DNA of 5,466 nucleotides from CAYGXH01 sp964354485 (lineage in GTDB: Bacteria > Bacteroidota > Ignavibacteria > UBA10030 > SZUA-254). The position numbers were made by a program, and so were the translations under genes. The notes beneath the pieces are model-generated. The model was not told where the DNA came from, did no database searches, and saw only the letters and a program-made list of their open reading frames with translations. This document shows, one piece after another, positions 1 through 5,466 of the stretch. The number at the start of each line of letters is the position of its first letter. Position 1 is the first letter of the stretch. The stretch is from NCBI GenBank assembly GCA_964354485.1, contig CAYGZY010000097.1, positions 1 to 5,466 on the forward strand. The letters are read 5' to 3'.

Positions 1-3000
1 AGACAGGTGTAAATGATTTCGAGATTAGTAGGACTGTGAACGTTTCTGATATCTATGTTTGTCCCATTTGTGCTGGTGACGGACCAACGGACATCGAATG
101 TACCGGCCGGAGGGATAGGGAGAAGTTCATACTCCCCGAAAAGTGTATCTATACCGTTCGTCGCACCGGGATAGGTTCCGAATACGATCGTATCAGTTAC
201 CATGCCGGCGTCGGTGATTATGAGACTATCACTAAATTCGAGAGGGTGCTTCGGGTAGAAGTCGTAATACCCAAGGTACCACCGTGAAAAACGTGATACG
301 GAATCTAGAGAAATCGCAACCATGTCGCTGTCGAGGAAGTCGGTGGCCCCTACGTTTTTAATTATTCCGCTGGAGTCCCTGAATAATGCGATATTGTCGA
401 TCGATATGGTAGTTTCGCTGGTATCGTACCGCAACGACAAGAGTGCGAGGTAATTACTTCCGCCTTTTGCGTTGATGGCATAGTATCTTCGCACGAAAAC
501 GCTGTCGGATAACCCCGGTCCGAGGGTGTTGGGGTAGCTGGTCATTAGGACAGTGTCCGGAAGCGTCCCTCTGGGGTAAAACTTCAGATATGTAACAGGG
601 CTTTCAAATCTGTATTCGTATGCAAGCGCACTGCTGATGGGACGCTTAATCGTACCGCCGCTGATGATGCCTTGTCCCTGCAGACCCTGAGGATTCGGAT
701 TAAATATGGTGAGTGTGTCAACCTGACGCAGTGTAAGATTGGAGAGGGTTGTCAGGTTATTCGTGATTTCGATGTTTCCGACTGACTGTGATACTGCGCC
801 GGTCAGCAGGTAAAGGTTATAATAGTTCCCTTTGAGAAAGCTGAGCGTGCTGATCGTGAGGGACGACCTGCCCGCATAAAACCGGCCGAATGGTCCTATG
901 GAAAAAGTACCGCCCGATATTATTTCTGTCGTTGCTTTTGGCCTGACTTCGAACGTACCTTCTATTTTTATGGGACCGCTGACGACGAGCTGTGACAAAC
1001 CTTCTGCCAATGTAAGTTTTGCACCGGTACCGATGTGAAGCGCACTGACGTTTATCTGCTGTTGAATGGTGCGCAGGACAGGATTAATTGCCGTCTGCGG
1101 AATGTAGAGGCTGTCGCCATTCTGAGGGGCGCCATACGGATTCCAGTTACCGGGTGATGTCCAATTGGAATCAGAGATGCCGGTCCACGTGCGAATCGGC
1201 AAGGGAGTTATGCCGGCAACAAGGATTGTTCCTCCGATGCCTGCCGCGTAGAGCGTTCCGCCGCCCGTGCCCGAACGCAGGAGCTGCAGGTCCCACAAAG
1301 TATTGTATGTTCCGCTGTTGAGTAAATTCCAGGTAATTCCTCCGTCTGTGGTATTACTGATGACGCCGTCATCGCCGACGCACCAACCGTTTCCCAGCGT
1401 GGAAAACGCTACCCCATAGAAACTCTCGTAGAGCCCTGTCGAATTATCAACCCATGTTTCTCCTCCGTCGGATGTCGTTACGATCGTCCCAAAGTCACCG
1501 CATGCGACAACGTGGTTTGCATCGATAATATCGAGTGAATAGAGGGTTTGGTATGTATTACTCGCCTGTTCGTTCCACGTTATTCCCCCGTTGGTCGTTT
1601 TTAAGGTGAGACCTCCGTAGCCGACGCTCCATCCTATACTCGGATTGATAAATTTTATTTTCAAAGGCGTCGAGAATGTATTCGTTGTTTCAGCCTTCCA
1701 GGTGACGCCCCCGTTAACTGTTCCAAGTATTGTGCCGAAGTCGCCTACAGTCCATCCCGTAGTCGTGTTGATGAAGAAGACGGAATAGAGCGTGATATCG
1801 TTGCGGCTGTTCTGTGAAACCCACGATTGACCGCTGTTAGTCGTCTTCAGGATGACCGCGCTGTCTCCGACCGCCCAGCCGATGAGGTCTGTCACCATGT
1901 GAACACCGTAAAGAGGTTGGAGAGATCCGCTCGGCTGCTGTACCCATGATTTACCGCCGTCTATGGAACGGACGATCAATCCCTCATCTCCGACCGCAAT
2001 CCCGTATGTGGGTGACGGAAATGAGATTCCGTATAATTCGGTCGCTGTCCCTGTGGACTGCTGAATCCACGTCATTCCGCCGTCGGTTGTTGCGACGATT
2101 GTTCCGAAATCTCCGATTCCCCATCCGTACGAGGAGTTGGCAAATTTTATTGAATAGAGATCATTGTACGTCGGACTGCTCTGTTCGAACCAGGAGAGCC
2201 CGCCGTTCGTCGTCTTCATGATGACACCGTACACTCCGCTTGCCCACCCGATTAATGACGAAGTAAAGTGCATTGCGAAGAGGCTGAAATCTGTACTGCT
2301 TACCTGCTGTATCCACGTTGTACCGCCGTTTGTCGTTTTCAGAATGGTACCAAATGCTCCTGCCGCATACCCAACCGTGCTTGAGGTAAACTGGATGCCG
2401 TACAGACTCAGTGGTGTCGGCGTCGTTTTTTTCGACCACGTTGTACCGCCGTCCGTTGTACCCAGAATGGTGCCGTTTGTTCCTGCGATCCAGCCGGTCG
2501 TCGATGAAAGGAATTGGATACTATAAAGAGCTGCCGTAGTTCCGGTCGTCAGTGGAGTCCATGTAGTTCCGCCATTTGTTGTTTTGTAGGCTTTCCCTTG
2601 CGAGCCAACGACCCATCCCGTTGTCGAGGAAATAAAATAAAGAGCATACAGGTCACCCGGTATGGAAGCTTCCTGTAGGAACCACGTCGCGCCTCCGTCG
2701 ATAGTCTTGAGTATGCGACCGTATTCACCGACAATCCACCCCGTCGATCCGGAAATAAACTGAACGGCAAACAAGGGTTCAACTATACCGGTTGCATTAG
2801 GTGTTACCTGCCACGTCAGTCCCTTGTTAGTCGATTTGAGAATCGTTCCATAGTCGCCGACGGCATATATCGTATCCTGGTTGATCGTCCATATTCCGTT
2901 AAGTATATTTCCCTGTGGTAAAGGACTGACCCATTGCCATGAGGTCTGCTGTGCGGGCAGAGATGCAAAAGAGATCCCAATAAGAAGAATGATCTGAAAA

Positions 3001-3011
3001 AAAGATTTCAT
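1..3011 (-). CDS. Exported YCF48/BNR-type beta-propeller protein with NW-type beta domain; 3' end missing
   Basis: The frame is open without a stop for 1003 codons from ATG at 3011-3009 and leaves the window at the left edge. The start is chosen for its Shine-Dalgarno site and the signal peptide directly after it. The next in-frame Met is at residue 247, inside the propeller. Residues 1-20 are a Sec signal peptide, probably cleaved after LPA. Residues 24-602 hold 14 propeller repeats, most with an Asp-box of the form T-T-N/D-G-G-x-T/S-W. Residues 608-723 begin TWTGISDSNW and GNWNPYGAP, the style of beta-helix-like domains common in T9SS cargo. Residues 724-920 are beta-rich with no recognised active site. 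Residues 922-1003 are a module shared with the upstream gene (GEYELPIPPAGTFDVRW). Asp-box propellers usually act as binding scaffolds, and no sialidase-type catalytic residues are evident. I infer a surface or secreted binding protein whose missing end probably carries a T9SS tail. The photosystem role of plant Ycf48 should not be transferred. Confidence 0.95.
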   Translation of the reverse strand, partial: MKSFFQIILLIGISFASLPAQQTSWQWVSPLPQGNILNGIWTINQDTIYAVGDYGTILKSTNKGLTWQVTPNATGIVEPLFAVQFISGSTGWIVGEYGRILKTIDGGATWFLQEASIPGDLYALYFISSTTGWVVGSQGKAYKTTNGGTTWTPLTTGTTAALYSIQFLSSTTGWIAGTNGTILGTTDGGTTWSKKTTPTPLSLYGIQFTSSTVGYAAGAFGTILKTTNGGTTWIQQVSSTDFSLFAMHFTSSLIGWASGVYGVIMKTTNGGLSWFEQSSPTYNDLYSIKFANSSYGWGIGDFGTIVATTDGGMTWIQQSTGTATELYGISFPSPTYGIAVGDEGLIVRSIDGGKSWVQQPSGSLQPLYGVHMVTDLIGWAVGDSAVILKTTNSGQSWVSQNSRNDITLYSVFFINTTTGWTVGDFGTILGTVNGGVTWKAETTNTFSTPLKIKFINPSIGWSVGYGGLTLKTTNGGITWNEQASNTYQTLYSLDIIDANHVVACGDFGTIVTTSDGGETWVDNSTGLYESFYGVAFSTLGNGWCVGDDGVISNTTDGGITWNLLNSGTYNTLWDLQLLRSGTGGGTLYAAGIGGTILVAGITPLPIRTWTGISDSNWTSPGNWNPYGAPQNGDSLYIPQTAINPVLRTIQQQINVSALHIGTGAKLTLAEGLSQLVVSGPIKIEGTFEVRPKATTEIISGGTFSIGPFGRFYAGRSSLTISTLSFLKGNYYNLYLLTGAVSQSVGNIEITNNLTTLSNLTLRQVDTLTIFNPNPQGLQGQGIISGGTIKRPISSALAYEYRFESPVTYLKFYPRGTLPDTVLMTSYPNTLGPGLSDSVFVRRYYAINAKGGSNYLALLSLRYDTSETTISIDNIALFRDSSGIIKNVGATDFLDSDMVAISLDSVSRFSRWYLGYYDFYPKHPLEFSDSLIITDAGMVTDTIVFGTYPGATNGIDTLFGEYELLPIPPAGTFDVRWSVTSTNGTNIDIRNVHSPTNLEIIYTC
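3..248 (-). repeat. Shared GEYELP/FDVRW module, copy in the propeller protein
   Basis: Residues 922-1003 contain IVFGTYPGATNGIDTLFGEY followed by ELPIPPAGTFDVRW. This aligns with a segment of the upstream protein reading LIFGEDGSATEALDPLLGEI then ELGPKPAPGSFDIRW. After the motif both continue with TNG, then an I-rich strand, then a short loop with SP. The left edge of the window cuts this copy. Confidence 0.75.
843..1190 (-). other. NW-type beta-rich domain following the propeller
   Basis: Residues 608-723 open with TWTGISDSNW, GNWNPYGAPQNGDSLYIP and then alternating hydrophobic strands (ALHIGTG, AKLTLAEG, LVVSGPIKIEGTFEV). This opening (W-x-G, then S-x-W, then GNW, then P-x-x-G-D-x-x-x-I-P) is a recurring one in secreted Bacteroidota-type proteins. 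There it leads into a parallel beta-helix-like fold. I judge this from remembered motif style, not a profile match, and the right-hand boundary is approximate. Confidence 0.6.
1206..2942 (-). repeat. Fourteen tandem Asp-box beta-propeller repeats (YCF48/BNR/sortilin-like)
   Basis: Residues 24-602 of the propeller protein. Each repeat reads roughly x-L-Y-x-I-x-F-x-x-x-x-x-G-W-x-V-G-x-x-G-T-I-L-K-T-T-N/D-G-G-x-T-W. The closing Trp is at residues 67, 110, 151, 192, 233, 274, 315, 356, 397, 438, 479, 520 and 561. The fourteenth repeat keeps GIGGTIL (from residue 591) but has lost the Asp-box. From residue 110 to 561 every Trp is exactly 41 residues after the last, so repeats 3 to 13 (bases 1329-2681) have a strict 123-base period. 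Repeats 4 and 5 share a 17-base identical stretch at 2313-2329 and 2436-2452, again 123 bases apart. The remaining copies have clearly diverged at the DNA level. The N-terminal WQWVSPLPQ segment resembles the part that follows each Asp-box Trp and may complete the last blade to close the ring. Confidence 0.93.
2952..3011 (-). other. Sec signal peptide of the propeller protein
   Basis: Residues 1-20 show a short basic start (MKS), a hydrophobic core (FFQIILLIGISFA) and a small-residue cleavage site, S-L-P-A before QQTSW. There is no lipobox cysteine, so signal peptidase I processing is expected. Crossing the inner membrane this way is the first step for T9SS cargo. The cleavage position is judged by eye. 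Confidence 0.88.
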
Positions 3012-3017
3012 CGGTTA

Positions 3018-3021
3018 CCTC
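3018..3021 (-). promoter_or_regulatory. Ribosome binding site of the propeller gene
   Basis: On the minus strand GAGG lies six bases before the ATG at 3011, within ACGAGGTAACCGATG. It falls inside the 16-base gap after the upstream TGA. This site decides the start of the second gene, and the spacing suits translational coupling or simple co-transcription. Confidence 0.8.
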
Positions 3022-3027
3022 GTAAAT

Positions 3028-5466
3028 TCACTGTAAGAGTATCATCTTTTTTGTTGATTTAAATGAAATATTTCCATCGATGGTTCGCGCATCAACGGAA
3101 TAATAATAGACGCCGGATGGAAGATTGTTGCTGGTAAACGTTATATGGAACTGACCGGCCGGAAATACCACCTTATCGGCGAGAATTGCAATTGTCTGAC
3201 CGATTGTATTAAAAACAGTTACGCTTACGACCGAGGTCTGAGGAACATTAAATCCGATTGTCGTAGCGGGATTGAACGGATTGGGATAATTTTGCTCAAG
3301 GTCATATGTTCGCGGAATATCGGCAACTTTTCTTCGCGAGATTACAAGGTTACGATCACCGCCATCAGGGAGGATCAGAGTACCGTTTCCGACAAGTGTC
3401 TGTCTCCAGCCGCCGGCAGATTCCTGAGAAATTTCGTATATCGCTTCATTCCCTTCGGCTATCTCCCACATAATCGTGAGAGGACCGGGGGCGGACTGCA
3501 GTGAGATGCCATGTTGTTGTGTTGCCTCTTCCGGAGAAAAATGTTCCATGTATCGGTCGGATGTGAATCGTACATCGAAGGAACCCGCAGGTGGCCGCGG
3601 CGGCAACTCATAGCGCCGATCTGCTTGTCCCGTTATGGAATTTTCTGAGAAGTAGAGTATTGATGTCTTGCCGGTCTCATTTTTAAATGTGACGGCACTG
3701 AGATCGGGATTGACCTCCACAACGCCCGTACTCTGTGTCGATTGATACGGTTTTATACAGGAATAGGAGATTGTCAGGGGACCTTTCATCCAGAATCCCT
3801 CGCCCGGGTTTATCGTCGGTTCCGATGTGTATACACCCCGGAAAACGAACGGCCGGCAAGGCGGCGGATCACATACCATTTGTTCTACGACGACCGGGCA
3901 CCCGAGCCCTGCAATCATCCACCACCCATCGGGAATATGAAGAGAATCCTCAACGATCGGAATACCGACTAATTTCGTCGTATCGGACTCGGCGAATTTT
4001 ATCCAGTATGATTGATGGTAATCGAGTGACTCGGCGGAAACGTAACTCCCCTGGTATGCGAATGCGTCGGTCACAGCTGTCGGGTACAGAGTAGTCCGTG
4101 CCCTGTCCTGCGTTATCACAGGAAGCGACATCAGATTCCAGCCTGCAACGTTAGTTGCGGTGAGCGTGTCCCCCTGCGTGTGAATAATTTCCACAGATTT
4201 GACCATCGTGTCTGTTACGGCAAGAGCCGTGTCAAACCACATGTTTAGATTGAATACGGCGCCGTGTGTGAGTCCGTCCCGGAGTCGCCAACCGCCGCGT
4301 CGCAGATCCGAAGGATCCCACCGGAGGTAAATCGGGTATCCCGCCGGACCCGGTTGAAATTCTGCCAGAAATGTATTGACCGGATTCGAGGGACTCAATG
4401 TATCAAGATAATTGATTTTTATTCCGTTTGTGCCGTCGATATGCCATCTGATATCAAAGGAACCGGGCGCCGGTTTTGGACCTAGTTCAATCTCTCCGAG
4501 AAGGGGATCAAGGGCTTCTGTAGCAGAACCATCTTCGCCAAAGATCAGCCCTTCCGAATTCGATCCATTATCCGCAATTGATATAAAAGAGACTCCGGAA
4601 CGGTACCCGTATATGCGGATATCATCGATGTACCAGCCGTCCCGTACACTTCCGGCATCCGATGAAATCGTGAAGCGCAGGCGGATAGTTCTATTTAGAT
4701 ACGGCGTGAGATCAACTTGTTGTTCTATCCAGTCAAGACCCGGCGTAAATCCATCGTATCCCCATTCTCCGGACCCCTGTGCACCCCGGCCTGAGCCGCG
4801 GTGTGAAAGTGAAGTCTTCTGGCTGATCCAATTGACCCCGCCGTTCGTGGAAATTTCAATTTTACCAAAATCAAATGTCGGCTCTATTGCCCATTTGGTC
4901 CAGAATCGGAGCTGACAATAGTCATATGCGTACAGGTTTATCTCTTTGTTATAGGTGAGCGTATAATTCCGGTTTGATTCGTACTCATCATCCGGGCTGT
5001 CTGTGAATGCAGAGGGAGGAGTGTGAGCATCGCTCGTTAGATCCCAATATCCTACAATCGACCAGTTTGACAATCCGTCGTTACCGCTGTCCGAGAGAAT
5101 AACGTCCGGTGTACCGATGAATATTGTAACCGTGTCGTCATGGGAGTATCCGAGTGAATCGCTGAAGTGAAAATATACGTCAGCACGGGCTGATGAAATA
5201 TTTGCATTGATAATTGATCCCGGGAATGCGAGCGTCGATTCCGCGCGGGCGGTCAGATTTGAGACGACAATTTCGGGAACTGTAAATTCCATGAGCGGAG
5301 AATTATCTAATATTTCGATATGCAGGTTTTTAGCATCGCCGAGACCTTTATTTCCTATAATTGCCGTCAGATTGAAATCTTCGCCGGGTTGGAGGAAGCC
5401 GTTACTGTCTTCGCCCTGGATATCATGGGATTTGAGAGAAGTATATTGTCCGGCGACATATGACAA
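3028..5466 (-). CDS. Large exported multidomain protein with C-terminal T9SS type A sorting domain; 5' part missing
   Basis: This is the last 812 codons of a longer gene, ending in TGA. The frame is open at the right edge, where the first codon is TTG inside a running domain, so no start is present. Domains by residue in the fragment: about 20-118 is an Ig/CARDB-like segment containing LQPGEDFNLTA and NKGLGDAKN. About 122-288 is a MAM or immune-inhibitor-A-like beta-sandwich (LRFWTKW, ISTNGGVNW, DGWYIDDIRIYG). About 291-375 and 578-670 are two copies of a short module with GSFDIRW and GSFDVRF. About 440-565 is a duplicated GWNL-type domain. Residues 726-812 are a FlgD-like T9SS sorting domain starting NYPNPFNPATTI. 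Known of the family: such tails direct export through the outer membrane. The beta-sandwich often follows M6, M14 or other secreted peptidase domains, so a surface or secreted hydrolase is plausible. The catalytic part is not visible, so no activity can be assigned. The next gene starts 16 bases downstream. Confidence 0.95.
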   Translation of the reverse strand: MSYVAGQYTSLKSHDIQGEDSNGFLQPGEDFNLTAIIGNKGLGDAKNLHIEILDNSPLMEFTVPEIVVSNLTARAESTLAFPGSIINANISSARADVYFHFSDSLGYSHDDTVTIFIGTPDVILSDSGNDGLSNWSIVGYWDLTSDAHTPPSAFTDSPDDEYESNRNYTLTYNKEINLYAYDYCQLRFWTKWAIEPTFDFGKIEISTNGGVNWISQKTSLSHRGSGRGAQGSGEWGYDGFTPGLDWIEQQVDLTPYLNRTIRLRFTISSDAGSVRDGWYIDDIRIYGYRSGVSFISIADNGSNSEGLIFGEDGSATEALDPLLGEIELGPKPAPGSFDIRWHIDGTNGIKINYLDTLSPSNPVNTFLAEFQPGPAGYPIYLRWDPSDLRRGGWRLRDGLTHGAVFNLNMWFDTALAVTDTMVKSVEIIHTQGDTLTATNVAGWNLMSLPVITQDRARTTLYPTAVTDAFAYQGSYVSAESLDYHQSYWIKFAESDTTKLVGIPIVEDSLHIPDGWWMIAGLGCPVVVEQMVCDPPPCRPFVFRGVYTSEPTINPGEGFWMKGPLTISYSCIKPYQSTQSTGVVEVNPDLSAVTFKNETGKTSILYFSENSITGQADRRYELPPRPPAGSFDVRFTSDRYMEHFSPEEATQQHGISLQSAPGPLTIMWEIAEGNEAIYEISQESAGGWRQTLVGNGTLILPDGGDRNLVISRRKVADIPRTYDLEQNYPNPFNPATTIGFNVPQTSVVSVTVFNTIGQTIAILADKVVFPAGQFHITFTSNNLPSGVYYYSVDARTIDGNISFKSTKKMILLQ
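3031..3291 (-). other. T9SS type A C-terminal sorting domain (FlgD-like)
   Basis: Residues 726-812, the extreme C-terminus. It starts NYPNPFNPATTIGFNVP, continues with VSVTVFNTIGQTIAIL, LPSGVYYYSV and ends FKSTKKMILLQ before TGA. This is the canonical order of motifs in type A sorting domains: N-P-F-N-P, a V-x-V-F-N-x-x-G-Q strand, S-G-V-Y-Y-Y, and a basic K-K-M-x-L end. It implies recognition by the type IX machinery in the outer membrane, with removal of the tail during export. Confidence 0.9.
3457..3735 (-). repeat. Shared GE-ELP/FDVRF module, second copy in the upstream protein
   Basis: Residues 578-670 of the fragment. They contain VTFKNETGKTSILYFSE, a short loop with DRRYELPPRPPAGSFDVRF, and then a divergent second half ending in LTIMW. 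Only the central motif and the preceding strands match the other two copies well. It lies shortly before the T9SS sorting domain, with one further beta-rich stretch between. Confidence 0.68.
3772..4149 (-). other. Duplicated GWNL-type domain with a cysteine-proline loop
   Basis: Residues 440-565 hold two related halves. The first runs from AGWNLMSLPV through AFAYQGSYVSAESL to SYWIKF. The second runs from DGWWMIAGLGCPV through FVFRGVYTSEPTI to GEGFWMK, about 72 residues later. Such pairs are frequent just before sorting domains in T9SS cargo and their function is not known to me. The second half uniquely holds three cysteines, at 523, 532 and 537, in a C-P-V...C-D-P-P-P-C loop. Confidence 0.6.
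4342..4596 (-). repeat. Shared GE-ELP/FDIRW module, first copy in the upstream protein
   Basis: Residues 291-375 of the fragment. The order is an I-x-I-x-D strand, a FG turn, SATEALDPLLGEIELG, then PAPGSFDIRW and DGTNGIKINYLDTLSP. It sits directly after the MAM-like beta-sandwich and before the duplicated GWNL domain. It is the copy closest in sequence to the one in the downstream gene. Confidence 0.72.
4603..5103 (-). other. MAM/immune-inhibitor-A-like beta-sandwich domain
   Basis: Residues 122-288 of the upstream protein. The run NDGLSNWSIVGYWDL, YSLTY-like strands, YCQLRFWTKWAIE, ISTNGGVNW, DLTPYLNRTIRLRF and SDAGSVRDGWYIDDIRIYG is the usual pattern of jelly-roll accessory domains. Such domains occur in secreted metallopeptidases and other exported hydrolases. 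It is likely an adhesion or substrate-binding unit, and the ISTNGGVNW strand is also Asp-box-like. Confidence 0.7.

Noticed and set aside
36..287. Plus-strand open frame of 83 codons
   Set aside because: It is antisense to the shared module at the left end of the propeller gene and matches no recognisable family.
2161..2439. Minus-strand open frame of 92 codons in another phase
   Set aside because: It lies wholly inside the propeller gene, has unlikely composition for a protein, and the overlapping frame shows clear domain structure.
2164..2526. Plus-strand open frame of 120 codons with repeated PPFVVF-like units
   Set aside because: It is the antisense of propeller repeats 4 to 6. Its internal repetition simply mirrors the 123-base period of the real gene, and it has no ribosome binding site of note.
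1329..2681. A CRISPR-like or satellite repeat array because of the regular period
   Set aside because: The 123-base units encode a continuous protein with conserved residues but diverged third positions, and there are no identical short repeats separated by unique spacers.
2549..2782. Minus-strand open frame of 77 codons
   Set aside because: It is an out-of-phase frame within propeller repeats 2 and 3.
3145..4094. Plus-strand open frames at 3145-3504, 3735-4094 and 3742-3972
   Set aside because: They are antisense to the sorting domain and duplicated GWNL region, overlap one another in different phases, and have no family features.
4412..4915. Plus-strand open frame of 167 codons, the longest antisense frame
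   Set aside because: It is antisense to the MAM-like domain and first shared module of the upstream gene. It is rich in Pro, Arg and Ser with no domain signature.
5464..5466. TTG as a possible start codon for the upstream gene
   Set aside because: It is only the first codon at the window edge. The frame is open, no ribosome binding site can be seen, and there is no signal peptide although the protein has an export tail.

Overview
The window lies inside an operon-like pair of very large secreted-protein genes, both on the minus strand and both cut by the window edges. The C-terminus of the upstream protein (right-hand side) carries the signature N-Y-P-N-P-F-N-P-A-T-T-I followed by a FlgD-like, type IX secretion (T9SS) type A sorting domain. 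Such endings are typical of the Bacteroidota/Ignavibacteria/Kapabacteria sphere and of related candidate phyla. I infer an organism of that kind, with an Ignavibacteria-like bacterium my best guess, but there is no taxonomic marker gene here.

Layout, in the direction of transcription (right to left). Positions 5466 to 3028 hold the C-terminal 812 codons of an exported multidomain protein: an Ig/CARDB-like region, a MAM or immune-inhibitor-A-like beta-sandwich, a short repeated module, a duplicated 'GWNL' domain, a second copy of the module, and the T9SS sorting domain. Its N-terminus, where any catalytic domain would sit, is outside the window. A 16-base gap follows, holding a clear Shine-Dalgarno site. 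Positions 3011 to 1 hold the first 1003 codons of a second exported protein. It has a signal peptide, 14 YCF48/BNR-like (Asp-box) beta-propeller repeats, an 'NW' type beta-rich domain, a further beta-rich region, and a third copy of the module found in the upstream gene. Its stop codon lies beyond the left edge.

The two proteins share one module (G-E-x-E-L-P-x-P-P-A-G-x-F-D-V-R-W and flanks), are closely spaced and co-oriented, and are probably co-transcribed and displayed on the cell surface or released. The downstream protein probably also ends in a T9SS domain outside the window. The most distinctive structure is the propeller array: eleven consecutive repeats hold an exact 41-residue (123-base) period with no insertion or deletion, and there is no linker where two seven-bladed propellers would be expected to part.

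There are no RNA genes, mobile elements, CRISPR arrays, promoters or terminators that I can support. Coding sequence fills the window except for positions 3012 to 3027. I see no sign of a new defence, metabolic or mobile system; this is cell-surface accessory sequence.
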